Below, piece after piece: positions 1-10,897 of a stretch of 64,000 bases of DNA. Origin of the DNA: a bacterium (GTDB taxonomy: Bacteria > Bacteroidota > Bacteroidia > Flavobacteriales_D > Crocinitomicaceae); the NCBI GenBank assembly GCA_024742305.1, contig JANSYQ010000004.1, forward strand, positions 1 through 64,000. Direction: 5' to 3'. Position 1 is the first letter of the stretch; every line of letters begins with the position of its first letter. The position numbers and the translations under genes are program-made. The notes beneath the pieces are model-generated. The model was not told where the DNA came from. It saw only the letters and a program-made list of their open reading frames with translations, and searched no databases.

Positions 1-945
1 CCCGATTTCCTACTTTTTGGCTAAACGTAAATAGATTACGGTCTGCTGCACGAGATTAGATTCAAAATCAATGGATTATGGATTTAATTTACATCACCAA
101 ACACCTTAATACGCAGCGGAAATGCGTGAAATACCTTGAAGAGAAACGCTGGAATGGTATTCCAACTTGCCCATATTGTGGAAGTCAGAAAAGCGGAGCC
201 AAAGGTCTCCGTCACAATTGTTTAGATTGCAGAAACTCCTACAGCGTCACGGTTGGAACCGTTTTCGAGAGTACAAATCTCCCTTTAATGAAGTGGTTTA
301 TGGCCATTTCTTTGATTCTGAATGCGAAGAAGGGTATTTCTTCCATGCAACTTTCACGTGATATTTCTGTAAACAAGAACACCGCCTGGTTGCTTCAGAT
401 GAAGATCAGGAATGCCATGGCGAGCAATGCCCCAGATCAACTCGGAGGCATTGTAGAAGCAGACGAGACCTTTGTAGGTGGTAAAACAAAGAAGGGGAAG
501 AAGCGGAGAACGCACGGAGGCCCCCAAAAGCACCAGAAGCCAGTACTAGGTTTTGTTCAACGTCAGGGAAAGGTTATTACAAAAGTTATTGATGCTCCCT
601 TTCGTGAGATCATTATGCCTATTCTCAAGTCCTACGTAACACCTGAAAGTGTTTTGGTAACTGATGGCTCACAAGCTTACTTTCCCGCTAAGAAACATTT
701 TGCCGGACACATGATTATGAGTCATTCAACGGGTATTTACAAACGTGGCATCTATCATACAAACACCATTGAAGGCTACTGGAGTCAGCTAAAACGGGCG
801 ATTATCGGACAGTATCATCAGATCTCAGATGGCTATTTGCAAAATTATTTGGACGAACTCAGTTTTAAGTACAATCATAAGGATAGCAACGATAAGGGAT
901 ATAGCGTTCTAATTAGCCAAATGCTAGGAAATTAGGGGATATCCC
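1..945 (+). mobile_element. IS1595-type insertion sequence, left end cut by window edge
   Basis: A single transposase gene lies between imperfect terminal inverted repeats. Bases 5-24 match the reverse complement of 913-932 at 17 of 20 positions, and the right repeat overlaps the last codons of the transposase. Beyond the right repeat is a short palindrome (ggggatatccc, 935-945); the left repeat begins with ccc at base 1, so the true left tip probably lies just outside the window. The exact right tip and any target duplication cannot be fixed from this sequence. Confidence 0.75.
78..935 (+). CDS. IS1595 family (ISXO2-like) transposase
   Basis: This 285-residue DDE-type transposase moves its own insertion sequence. 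The N-terminal zinc ribbon is visible as CPYC near residues 31-34 and CLDC near 48-51. The catalytic domain follows, with an EADETFVGG motif near residues 127-135, a VTDG motif, and a Lys-rich GGKTKKGKKRR stretch. The C-terminal HTNTIEGYWSQLKR segment is typical of ISXO2-like enzymes and carries the final acidic residue. The length is normal and no frameshift is seen, so the gene may be active. An in-frame alternative start is not obvious; the ATG at 71 is in another frame. The stop codon lies within the right inverted repeat. Confidence 0.93.
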   Translation: MDLIYITKHLNTQRKCVKYLEEKRWNGIPTCPYCGSQKSGAKGLRHNCLDCRNSYSVTVGTVFESTNLPLMKWFMAISLILNAKKGISSMQLSRDISVNKNTAWLLQMKIRNAMASNAPDQLGGIVEADETFVGGKTKKGKKRRTHGGPQKHQKPVLGFVQRQGKVITKVIDAPFREIIMPILKSYVTPESVLVTDGSQAYFPAKKHFAGHMIMSHSTGIYKRGIYHTNTIEGYWSQLKRAIIGQYHQISDGYLQNYLDELSFKYNHKDSNDKGYSVLISQMLGN

Positions 946-1107
946 GTATTGACAACAAAACAATAAAAGCGTAAAATGTCAACAGCGGAAATAACTCACC
1001 GCAGAGAACGATAAAAAAATGCAAAACCATCGCTAGATGAGTTGAAGCAAATAGAACATAAGTAGTTTACGATCACAATGCCGTACTTCGCATCAAACAC
1101 TGAAAAA

Positions 1108-4100
1108 ATGAAAGTCTTTACTCGAATTAGTTTAAGTCTAGTGGGAATTATTGCATCCACGAGTATCTCATTTTCCCAAGTTATTGGAGGAAGAGAAAGT
1201 GGAGAGATGACACCAACAACTGCCAAAGCTGCCGAACTTCATGGCGGATCATTGAAAGGAGATGTAAACCCAATGACGGGGCAATTTAGCTCTAGCGTAG
1301 CATTAGGAACAGTTGCCACTCCGGGTGGATTGATGTACAACCTTTCGCTTGATTATTCGAGTTCATTTAGCATTAGCGCGTCGCAAGCAATGTCGTCAGG
1401 GATACCTTACGGTGAGGGCTGGGGACCCAATTTACCTACTATTTCAGTGGAGGTAGATGCGTTTCATAAATTTCGATGTTCAGAATTAGATTACTTGCCC
1501 ACTGATTCTACGGTTTTGTTCAACGATACTTCGGAGTATTATAATGGCACTGACGAGGGTGATCTATATTGGTTTTCTCCAGTGATAAACATACCGGGAG
1601 TTGTGTCGGGAAGGGCTATTTTCAAATATGTCGATGTAACTGATGATAAGTGTTTGATTTTCGTTTTGAACAAATTTGAAACGGCGGTTGAGGTCAGGTA
1701 TTACGGAAAGAAAGGTTGGGAAGTTAATGTTGCCAATGGAGATACTTATTCATTTAGAACGCACCTTAAAAGTTACAGAGCACCGGATGCGCAGCGTTTG
1801 CTTCACTATAGCCAAACAGACCCAAACACCAATAATGAACAGCGTTCAGCAGTTATTAATTCCGATAGTAGCCTCTACGCTCCATACGGTGCTCAAACGC
1901 AAGCCGTACAAAACGTAATTGAACCAAAACAATCCTTTACCGTTTGGTACTGTGACCGTATTTTTAATGTTGACGCTCCGAAACAAGGTATATACTTCGA
2001 CTACCACAAATATGGAAAGTTCAATTATTTCAAAGAGTATGATCAAGAATATTACGATAACGTAAGAAGTTCCATCTTCGGTGATGTCGAGAGTTTCTCA
2101 AATGAGGTGTATTCGGATGTTCACTTGAATATGGTTTATTCGGCAGTCGATGCAACTCCAGTGGACATTATTGAATTAGGCTACAACACATTTTTACCAG
2201 CCGTTGACGGTCAAACCATTTTGAATATCAATCATCAGGATGTCTATCAAAAGGACGGTTTGTACAATTATACAATTGAAGAGTCTTGGGGCGATAGCAC
2301 CAGTAATTTTGCGGGATGGAATCGCTACAAGCACGGCGCGGATCAAGGGTTTTCAAATGGGTCAGGTGATATAAACTCTGTGAATCCATATATCAGAAAT
2401 GGAAATTATAAAACAACGGCTGTAGGTTCGGTGAATGACGCCGAGTTCGATCATGGATTTTTGGAGAGTAACAGAATTTTGACCAATGGTTATTACGTTC
2501 CCGGTGATATTTATGAGATACGAACAAAAGTGAAACGCGATACAGCCACCTCACTTATTGCGGGAAATGGGACAATTGATATCGCCATTAAAACCGGTAA
2601 TAATGGCAACTTTCCGGGAGTAGCAGGATCGAGCAGCTATCCGAACCATACCACCCCAATGACAGAGAACGACTTCAATACAAGAAAAGGAATTGAAGTA
2701 TTCTCGACCTTTAACTCACCACTTAAATGGCAAATGGGCTACGGACAGGGAAGCGTAATTACGTCAAACTTCTTTGTCATGCCGAATGTACCTAGTACAT
2801 ATCATGGATTTAATATTCAAGTCGGTCCGGGGAACTCAGATATTGATTTTGGAACGGAGTCAACAGTAAACTTAGATATGGCAATTGGAACACCAATTGA
2901 TGTTCGAGAGGCTTACCCATATACTTGGAGTAATGGTAGACAAATTCGAGCAACGGATAGAATTCCTCACAATTTCGGAACGGGACACCCGTGGGCGATG
3001 ATGATTCCAATTTACAACGAAATGGCACTCAACCGATCTTCTCTCACAGGCTCTGCTGCGCCTCCTGAAACCTTGTACAGACATTGGTGGGCTACGAATG
3101 CTTCGGGACTAGTGAATACACCAACAAAGTTTGATGAAACTGTGAAACTGGATAAGGTTGAACTCATTCGTTATTCAAAGAATGCACTGATGCTTGACTC
3201 CGTTGTAGTTTACAAAGTTAGCGGAGAGTTCCGAGGGCTAGAGGATCCGGAAAAACAAGCATGGAACGTTGTTGCCCGTAAGAAGATGGACTATGAGGTT
3301 GACTTGGCACCGTTGATGCGTAATTATGATTATTCACTAGGTGATAGCCTTGAACAAGAAGGCTCCATGCTCCGTAGAATAATTCTTTTGAGCAAAGTTT
3401 CAGAAGTTCCGCTTAATGGTGATTTAACACAGACAGATTTTGGACTAATTGACTCAACTCAGGTTTTGACCACTAGCCTAGATTATGAAAAGTACTTTAA
3501 CACAGCGGGCAACACCAATATGTATTATAACGACACATCGCTTTTCATTCCGTATGCAGAAGGATTGAATCAATACGTTTTGACATCGTATACGGATGCC
3601 TTGGGTGGAATAACAAGAGTTGAATACTACCCGCCGAGTGACAATGCAACTCGACTTCAAAGTCTTTACAGATTTACTGAGTGTAGTTTTACGGCTCAAG
3701 CAAGAGTTACTGAGGCTTTTGGTCGTGACCATGCTTATACTGTATACCCTGCCGTAAGGTTTTTAAGTAAGAATGACGAAGATGATGTACTTCTCAATTC
3801 GTCAAATGTCCTTGTCGGAGGATCGGTTGATCCCAATATCAAAGTGTGGGAGTATGTCTACGAAACGGATGATTTGATGCTCGTTCCAAACAAATTGCAG
3901 CTACCATCAGATTACTTCTCAGGAAGATATTTCAATACCTACGAAGCTGCCTACAAGACTGCTCGTGTTTATGAACCTTTCACTGATACTAACGCCACAG
4001 CAAGAAACTATACCGATTATGAATACTTCGGAGATAGAGCCAGTGACTCATTGTTAACCATTGATGAGTATTTGTACTACGGTAAACCCAAACATATCAA

Positions 4101-7100
4101 GCGTTACTCTTACAATGATGTTCTTGAAGAGGAAACAATATTTGAATACGGTCATACGTTCGCCTTCAAAAATGGATATTTACGTCCGAACCCTATTCGA
4201 GAACGTCTTTGGAATGATCACCCAACGCTACACTCGTACGAGTATGAAGACATACAACAAAATGATTCATTGAATTTGGATATCGTTCTTTACGAATATG
4301 AGTTTGACACTACGACGAATCAATGGTCAATAATTGACAGCACCGTATTTTTAGATGTTACCGGGCCAGCTGCTTATGATTACGTAAACGTACCTTATTT
4401 GAATGGCGTTTACTCCAACCGCGAAATGCCGAAGTTCCTTGGATTCTACTTCTTCGATAGTTTACAAACCCACAATTACGACTTTCAGCTGAACTCCTAC
4501 TTTATCAAAAAAACAGCGGAAATTCACCGAACTTATGAAGATGGCTTGATAAAGGGAACGGGAACTAGCTCTCCTACGATTTCCGTTTCATCCATGCCAG
4601 CAAATGATCCATTTGGAAGTGGCTATGAAAACCCGACAGCGGATGATTCACGAAAAGATGATCCACTGATTGAATCCATTAATCCCGAAGATGAAGAAGC
4701 GACCATGGATGAACTTATTGGAGCATCACCTCTTTCAGATGCCGTTCTCAATGCCGTAGTTACCTCAGATTTGAGCAGTGCAGCTAAATATGCCATTCTT
4801 GATGAACAAGCTGATCTATCCAATGCCATTTGGGATGATGTTTGGGGGAATTTAAGTTCGTTCTCTTCATCCCACGTTGAGCAGCTTGCAGATAGTCAAA
4901 GCTACATGGCAGACACAGTGATTTTAAGCATGATCAACGTCATTGATGAAAGTTCTAGCGCTTCCATGGTTGAGGCTGTTGCGCTGAATAACTCCTATTT
5001 ATCAGGCCAGGTGATTAATGATATGCTGAATTCTGAGATTACCTTTCCGGGAAGTTCGTTTGCCAATATAATTTCAAGACAACCACAACTTCCTGAATAC
5101 GACTTGTTTAACATACTCGCCAATTCGAATACCACAAGTAATAATGTAAACACCATTCTCTCCGGTCAGCTAGTCACGGATACAATGTTCAGGTACATGC
5201 TCAATTCGACCAACTTTACCAACGAGAGCGTAACCAAGGTCATTGAATCAAATGTCAGCTATTACCCAATCGACGCTACATTGATTGATATTATTGATCA
5301 CACGCCTAGTTTCAGTAATGACCAACTTACTCGAATCTTTGCAGAAGCAACCGAGCCGATTGGAAACGAAGTCTATAACAGATTGGTGTTCCATCTAGGA
5401 CCGGCAGTTGCGGATGGAATTGTAGGTGAAGCATCGTTTGATAATAGTCTTTCACAATATTGCTCGAACTCAGTATCCACAGGCAGAACGTACATAGAAA
5501 CACGAACAGATTACGAATATTACGAAGCGGACCACACAGGAAAGGCAGTCGGCAAAGCATACGAGGTACTCATGGGAATGAGAGAGAATTTTGAAGCTGC
5601 AAGCCGATTGCCTTTTACTATCAGCAGTGCCGAGACATATAACCTCACTGGATCAAGCGTGAATGTGAACTCGCTTGAATTAAAACATGAGCCATCTTGG
5701 ATGCCATTCTCGATAACAACATCATCTCCTCATCTTGATGGAGCCTACAATAGAGAAGAGTATTTCTACAACTACGATCTTTTGAATCGTTATGATCGCC
5801 ATTGGTTCAATTATGATTTTGATAATAACACGGCTGACTACACGCCAATTATTGATACGATTGGCGGATATGAACGTATTCTTGTAAGAAATGATCTCTG
5901 GCCAGCATACTATCAAAATGGTCTATATGCCGCCCCGGAAGTACCGAAATTTGATGCGATGACAAGAAACGTAGAAACGGGGAATCGTTCGTTGGCTTTC
6001 CAAAAAACGAATATCTCCAAGAACACACGAGATGATGATCCTAAGTACGCTTCTGAGTACTACTTCTATGAAAAAAACTGGACTGTTCCGGGCTATCCGG
6101 GCGGTGCTCAGTCTGTTGAGTTTGTAGCTGATACTTGTGCTGGAATGATTGGTGGCGATCCGAACGACCCATGCGAAAATTATGTGGATTGTAACGATTG
6201 TTATACGGTCTTCTATAAGCCATTTATGCAATGGGAGGAAATTGTACCGCTTGGTTACTGCGCATGGCATGTACCAAGTATTGGCTATATCGTGTGTCCG
6301 AGCGAACATAATCCATCCGTAGATTTTCCAAATGAAACGGTGACACAAGAACATTGCGGGGTGTATCCGACCATATCTTCCTCTTTACCCTACTCACAGA
6401 CCTTCGATGATATGGTTAAGTTACGCTCTGTGTTCGTTCAGGTAGATGACGATGATCACAGTACTGCACAGGAGTTCTCAGGTTCTAAATTCGATACCAA
6501 GAACTCATATATTGCCGAATTCCACATGGATGATCCAACTGTTCAGTCACCGGATCACTACATGATCCCACCTTCCGATCACTTGAAGGTGCGCGAAGTA
6601 TTAGAAAGGAACCGCTTTGGTCAAGTAGCCCTAGAGGAGAATTCTGTAGGTCTTAAAACCAAGTATCACTACAACGCAACTACATATATTTGGAACTATG
6701 ATCCGAATTGTTCGCTGGCTAATTATACCTCTCGACTGAATGAAGTCATCGGTCTTCCAACGCGCGTTGAAGTAGGACACACAAGAGCCGATTCTCTAGT
6801 AACAGTATTCAATTACACTCCGATTGGACTTGTAAGTAAAACCGTCGATCCGAATGGAAAGTCGACAGAGTATTTCTTCGATGACTACAACAGATTATCG
6901 AAAATTACGGAGCAAGACACTACACGACTTCTAACCGAGTATGCCTACCATTACTGGGATTTGGACACTGCCTCAACCTTTGAGGACAGAACAGACTCTT
7001 CATTTGTTCAAACAAAAATGTATAGCGGTGTAGATAGTACTTTCTATTCCATTACAAAAGCCTTCCTTGATCCGCTCGGAAGAACACAGGGAAGTGTTAT

Positions 7101-10100
7101 TGGTTATACAGAGGATGGCATCAATCACAATGCCATTCATTCAGGATTTGTGAGTTATGATAACCTTGGAAGAGTTATTCAAACAGAGAAGACGTATATA
7201 TCGAATTACGCAGCTTCAACAGTTGGTGATCCAAACATTCCAAAAACATCAGAGTTCAATGGAGTTGTGGAGAAGGTACTTTTTGATAGCGGTTACAAAG
7301 GCAGACCCGAACGCGCTTCGAACTTCGGAGTGGATATTGACAGCAACGAGGTGGTAAGAAACCTATATGACATTGCGAACAACGTCTATGCTTCGTGTGA
7401 ATTGGACTTGAATCTTTTTGAGTTGGAGCTTGTCATGCGTCCGGGGGGAACAGCAAACGTTCGACTTTTTAGAACAGAAACAATTGATCAAGATGGAAAA
7501 CGTGCGATTGCCTATAAAAATGCCCTTGGGCAAGATGTTGCAACACTGCGATATAATGATAATAATGAAAAGATCGTGACACTCTTTGGATATGACAGCT
7601 ATGGTAATTTAACCAAAGTGATCAATCCTGAAAAGCAACAGAGTGACTATACTTATAATCGCCTAGGGCAACTTGTGATTGAAAATACGGTAGATGCTGG
7701 AGCCAAACATTTCATGTACAACAAACAAGGTTTGGTAAGTATTGTACTCGATGATCAAGGAAGGTTTAACCTGAATGGATCGACTCCCAATCCTTTCTAC
7801 AGAGTGATGGAATATGATGATTACGGAAGGCTTGTAAAACAAGGACGATCTGACATTGCCTCAGAAACGCATTCGTTCTACTTGAACAACGACAGTACGT
7901 TGTATGGACCATTGCACTACAAAAATGATTCGTTGCCCAATACACTGGATAATGTCACTTCCGTAGATCGTTACTTCCTCTACAAATTCTCGGATGCTCA
8001 GACGCAAGATTATTTGTACAACTATGACTTGTATAATTCTAGTGTCACTGCTGGATTGGAAGCGGGAGAAATGGATGTCGATTACAGAGAAAAGACTGTT
8101 GTTTATGGCACGCAGCAAGGAACAACGAAACTCGGTCGCGTATCAAGTACGTTAAGTTTTAATAAGAACGATCAAAACATTCAAAGTAATACTTTTGAAT
8201 ATGACGCCATTGGGAATATCTCCAAGCAAACGGTATCGTTCAACGCAGCAGGAACCGTTCTCGGCGCACCTCCTGCAATTACCTCAGTAATTGAGTATCC
8301 TTCCTACAACTATCAAGGATCACTTTTGGAAGAATTGATTGATGTAAATAACGATAACATCGTGGATTTCCATTGCTACATGGATTATGATCCTATGAAT
8401 CGCTTGAAAGGAATCTACGTCGCTGCCGGAGAGGTGGATAGTTTGCAGGACGCAACACTAATTGTTTCGTATAAATACGATGATGTCACAGGAAAAATGA
8501 GTAAGCGCGAACATTCCGTAAAGGACATCACAACGGATGTACTTCATATCGCTAATGAGATCGCCTATCAGTATGACCAAAGGGATCGTTTGACGCGCAT
8601 CACCTCCGGATTATCTCAATTTGGCTTTGGAAATATGTTCGATTACCAAATGAAATACGACGATCAGGTTGTAGATTTTGGCTATCAGAACTTCTCAACG
8701 AGTGTATCGCATGACAACAACTGGAACGGCAATGTAAACGGAGTCAGTGCGACGTATAATTTTGATTTAGCAACCGTATCTAACAACGTTCAAGGATTTG
8801 ACGGTCCATCGGTTTATGGATATGACTACGATGCCATCAACCGTTTAATTGCAGCCGACGGAACAGTAGGCGATTTGTTGGACACAGCGCATTTGAACGA
8901 TAGCTACAAAATTGGAGATGTGGATATTAGTTATGATCGCATTGGTAATATTTTGGAGTTGCAACGCACTTTGAGAAACACAGATCAAGCGCAAGGAGCG
9001 CCTTATACTATTTTGCAAGACTTTAGCTATAGTTATGCCACGGATCAAAACCGTTTGCTTTCGGCTGTGGGAGGAAATGCTGAGACCGCAACCCGCAACT
9101 ACACGTATGATGTCATCGGAAACGTTCTAACGGATGATAACCGAAACATCGTAGGGACAACCTACGGCAGAGGGGCGTATGCTTATGAGCTAAACATAGA
9201 CCCTGATGGCATTCCGTCCAATTCAGACGATGAGACTGTATCCTACCTTTATTCCTCGAATGATTTGAGAATCTATAAAAAACACGTAACTTCATCAGAC
9301 ACACTGGAAGATTATTACCTCATGGATGCATCTGGCAGAACCGTTGCCATATTAAAGACAGGATACACCAACGATGGTTGGGAGTATTATGCCTATGGTG
9401 CAGAGCGCGAGGCAAGAATCAAACCTACTGGCTCACAAACACCGGGCAGTAATGCCAGTGCAACGCTTGATGACAAGCAAATCGGAAAAGATAATGCTAC
9501 CTTCTATGTGAACGATCACCTTGGTAATACACGTATCACGTACACGCCAACAGAGTTCCGATCTACTTCAAATGACACAACTGTTTTAGATACGGATTTC
9601 GCATCCGACACCACAGGCTGGACAACAGTTGGAAGCAGCATTTCTTTTGGAACTGGTAATATGGTGGTAGTTACCGATTCGGGAGCCGTTTCTCCGTATG
9701 CCAATTACGACTTAGGAACGTTAACTGTCGGTGAAACTTACATTCTTTCATTCTACGCTGACCTTGGAACATCCTCCAACCTACAAGTGGACGTCATAGG
9801 TGCTACTTTGAATACCACTACGGTTCAACAAGGGATGAATAATTTGTCCTTTACCTACGACAATGGGTTCTTCGCTCCTGATCTTCGTTTCCAGCTTGCA
9901 GGAGGTTCACAACCGTCTCGCACCTTCACGATTGATGACGTATTTGTTGGTCAAATCTCAGGAGAATATACTAGAAATAGAATTGAACACGTCGCAGATT
10001 ACTTCCCGTATGGGAAAATCTTACGTGAGTTCGTGGAAAGTGATGAAGAACGCTACTTGACAACGCAACATGAAAGGGATACCGAAACAGGCTTGGATTA

Positions 10101-10896
10101 TCGTGGGGCTAGGTATTATGATAGTGATGTTGCGAGGTTTCTGTCGCTAGACCCTAAGTCAGCCGAGTTTTCTTCTTGGAGCCCATTTAATTATGTTTTA
10201 TCAAATCCGGTCATTTTAGTTGACCCTGATGGGAAAGCACCGCAAACTGACTATTACTCTAAATCTGGTGTACTCTTATTAAGAACATTTGATGGAAGCG
10301 ATGATGAGATTACTATTAGTAATGAGTTTAGAGAAGAATTCACAGAATTAGTCAACTGGTCTGAAGACTCACAACTCGATTCGAAAACATGGAACGATAA
10401 CATGAAGGCTGATATACTTGATTTTAGTACAATTGAGAGCATGGAAGGTCTATTGGGGAGTACATCTAGTCAATATTCTCGTCAAGCATTAATTGATTAC
10501 CTTCAAGATAAATCATTCACGAATTATTCGACATTTCTTGGTATTGAAGTTCTTGGTCAGAATTTGAATCCTATTAATCACGCTCCGGCACCAATAGGAA
10601 TAAAAACGAAACTTCCTAAAAGTAGGAGATTACCAAAAGGAAGAGGGAAAGCAGTTGGCGGCACGCTAAAGTTCTCTGAATCAACTGCGGTCAAAACAAC
10701 ACGAGTAACAATTAAAACCTCTTCAGGTGCAAGTGTTAGTAGAACGGTATCAAATCGAACTGAAAACCCTTGGATTCTCTTCAATAGAGAATATGGTCCT
10801 GGACAGTTCACAAAAGAAAAGTACGGAACTTCAGAAAAAGCAGCTGAGGCGAGAAAATATGCCTACGCATACTGGAAGGCAAGTAATGGTTATTAG
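1108..10896 (+). CDS. Giant secreted RHS/YD-repeat protein with variable C-terminal tip
   Basis: The protein is about 3260 residues. I prefer the ATG at 1108 because it opens directly into a signal peptide (MKVFTRISLSLVGIIASTS...SFSQ); an ATG at 1078 would add ten residues before it. The first half is a large beta-rich region. Around 4720-5460 lies an insert of short helical repeats, and around 6130-6360 a Cys-rich patch. YD-type repeats (NYTYDVIGN, YNRLGQL, YDAINRLIAADG) run from about 6.6 to 9.5 kb. A jelly-roll-like insert (9590-9960) interrupts the region before the RHS core motif (GLDYRGARYYDSDVARFLS...NPVILVDPDG) at about 10050-10240. After DPDG comes a tip of about 218 residues of unknown type, ending in a Trp/Tyr/Lys-rich segment. 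In RHS families this tip is often a toxin. The gene immediately downstream fits an immunity role. Confidence 0.92.
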   Translation: MKVFTRISLSLVGIIASTSISFSQVIGGRESGEMTPTTAKAAELHGGSLKGDVNPMTGQFSSSVALGTVATPGGLMYNLSLDYSSSFSISASQAMSSGIPYGEGWGPNLPTISVEVDAFHKFRCSELDYLPTDSTVLFNDTSEYYNGTDEGDLYWFSPVINIPGVVSGRAIFKYVDVTDDKCLIFVLNKFETAVEVRYYGKKGWEVNVANGDTYSFRTHLKSYRAPDAQRLLHYSQTDPNTNNEQRSAVINSDSSLYAPYGAQTQAVQNVIEPKQSFTVWYCDRIFNVDAPKQGIYFDYHKYGKFNYFKEYDQEYYDNVRSSIFGDVESFSNEVYSDVHLNMVYSAVDATPVDIIELGYNTFLPAVDGQTILNINHQDVYQKDGLYNYTIEESWGDSTSNFAGWNRYKHGADQGFSNGSGDINSVNPYIRNGNYKTTAVGSVNDAEFDHGFLESNRILTNGYYVPGDIYEIRTKVKRDTATSLIAGNGTIDIAIKTGNNGNFPGVAGSSSYPNHTTPMTENDFNTRKGIEVFSTFNSPLKWQMGYGQGSVITSNFFVMPNVPSTYHGFNIQVGPGNSDIDFGTESTVNLDMAIGTPIDVREAYPYTWSNGRQIRATDRIPHNFGTGHPWAMMIPIYNEMALNRSSLTGSAAPPETLYRHWWATNASGLVNTPTKFDETVKLDKVELIRYSKNALMLDSVVVYKVSGEFRGLEDPEKQAWNVVARKKMDYEVDLAPLMRNYDYSLGDSLEQEGSMLRRIILLSKVSEVPLNGDLTQTDFGLIDSTQVLTTSLDYEKYFNTAGNTNMYYNDTSLFIPYAEGLNQYVLTSYTDALGGITRVEYYPPSDNATRLQSLYRFTECSFTAQARVTEAFGRDHAYTVYPAVRFLSKNDEDDVLLNSSNVLVGGSVDPNIKVWEYVYETDDLMLVPNKLQLPSDYFSGRYFNTYEAAYKTARVYEPFTDTNATARNYTDYEYFGDRASDSLLTIDEYLYYGKPKHIKRYSYNDVLEEETIFEYGHTFAFKNGYLRPNPIRERLWNDHPTLHSYEYEDIQQNDSLNLDIVLYEYEFDTTTNQWSIIDSTVFLDVTGPAAYDYVNVPYLNGVYSNREMPKFLGFYFFDSLQTHNYDFQLNSYFIKKTAEIHRTYEDGLIKGTGTSSPTISVSSMPANDPFGSGYENPTADDSRKDDPLIESINPEDEEATMDELIGASPLSDAVLNAVVTSDLSSAAKYAILDEQADLSNAIWDDVWGNLSSFSSSHVEQLADSQSYMADTVILSMINVIDESSSASMVEAVALNNSYLSGQVINDMLNSEITFPGSSFANIISRQPQLPEYDLFNILANSNTTSNNVNTILSGQLVTDTMFRYMLNSTNFTNESVTKVIESNVSYYPIDATLIDIIDHTPSFSNDQLTRIFAEATEPIGNEVYNRLVFHLGPAVADGIVGEASFDNSLSQYCSNSVSTGRTYIETRTDYEYYEADHTGKAVGKAYEVLMGMRENFEAASRLPFTISSAETYNLTGSSVNVNSLELKHEPSWMPFSITTSSPHLDGAYNREEYFYNYDLLNRYDRHWFNYDFDNNTADYTPIIDTIGGYERILVRNDLWPAYYQNGLYAAPEVPKFDAMTRNVETGNRSLAFQKTNISKNTRDDDPKYASEYYFYEKNWTVPGYPGGAQSVEFVADTCAGMIGGDPNDPCENYVDCNDCYTVFYKPFMQWEEIVPLGYCAWHVPSIGYIVCPSEHNPSVDFPNETVTQEHCGVYPTISSSLPYSQTFDDMVKLRSVFVQVDDDDHSTAQEFSGSKFDTKNSYIAEFHMDDPTVQSPDHYMIPPSDHLKVREVLERNRFGQVALEENSVGLKTKYHYNATTYIWNYDPNCSLANYTSRLNEVIGLPTRVEVGHTRADSLVTVFNYTPIGLVSKTVDPNGKSTEYFFDDYNRLSKITEQDTTRLLTEYAYHYWDLDTASTFEDRTDSSFVQTKMYSGVDSTFYSITKAFLDPLGRTQGSVIGYTEDGINHNAIHSGFVSYDNLGRVIQTEKTYISNYAASTVGDPNIPKTSEFNGVVEKVLFDSGYKGRPERASNFGVDIDSNEVVRNLYDIANNVYASCELDLNLFELELVMRPGGTANVRLFRTETIDQDGKRAIAYKNALGQDVATLRYNDNNEKIVTLFGYDSYGNLTKVINPEKQQSDYTYNRLGQLVIENTVDAGAKHFMYNKQGLVSIVLDDQGRFNLNGSTPNPFYRVMEYDDYGRLVKQGRSDIASETHSFYLNNDSTLYGPLHYKNDSLPNTLDNVTSVDRYFLYKFSDAQTQDYLYNYDLYNSSVTAGLEAGEMDVDYREKTVVYGTQQGTTKLGRVSSTLSFNKNDQNIQSNTFEYDAIGNISKQTVSFNAAGTVLGAPPAITSVIEYPSYNYQGSLLEELIDVNNDNIVDFHCYMDYDPMNRLKGIYVAAGEVDSLQDATLIVSYKYDDVTGKMSKREHSVKDITTDVLHIANEIAYQYDQRDRLTRITSGLSQFGFGNMFDYQMKYDDQVVDFGYQNFSTSVSHDNNWNGNVNGVSATYNFDLATVSNNVQGFDGPSVYGYDYDAINRLIAADGTVGDLLDTAHLNDSYKIGDVDISYDRIGNILELQRTLRNTDQAQGAPYTILQDFSYSYATDQNRLLSAVGGNAETATRNYTYDVIGNVLTDDNRNIVGTTYGRGAYAYELNIDPDGIPSNSDDETVSYLYSSNDLRIYKKHVTSSDTLEDYYLMDASGRTVAILKTGYTNDGWEYYAYGAEREARIKPTGSQTPGSNASATLDDKQIGKDNATFYVNDHLGNTRITYTPTEFRSTSNDTTVLDTDFASDTTGWTTVGSSISFGTGNMVVVTDSGAVSPYANYDLGTLTVGETYILSFYADLGTSSNLQVDVIGATLNTTTVQQGMNNLSFTYDNGFFAPDLRFQLAGGSQPSRTFTIDDVFVGQISGEYTRNRIEHVADYFPYGKILREFVESDEERYLTTQHERDTETGLDYRGARYYDSDVARFLSLDPKSAEFSSWSPFNYVLSNPVILVDPDGKAPQTDYYSKSGVLLLRTFDGSDDEITISNEFREEFTELVNWSEDSQLDSKTWNDNMKADILDFSTIESMEGLLGSTSSQYSRQALIDYLQDKSFTNYSTFLGIEVLGQNLNPINHAPAPIGIKTKLPKSRRLPKGRGKAVGGTLKFSESTAVKTTRVTIKTSSGASVSRTVSNRTENPWILFNREYGPGQFTKEKYGTSEKAAEARKYAYAYWKASNGY

Positions 10897-10897
10897 T

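Noticed and set aside
996-1226. Minus-strand frame overlapping the start of the RHS gene
   Set aside because: It is antisense to the RHS signal peptide and lacks any supporting feature.
5923-6354. 143-residue minus-strand frame inside the RHS gene
   Set aside because: It is a shadow of the RHS reading frame, with no start context and no protein signature.
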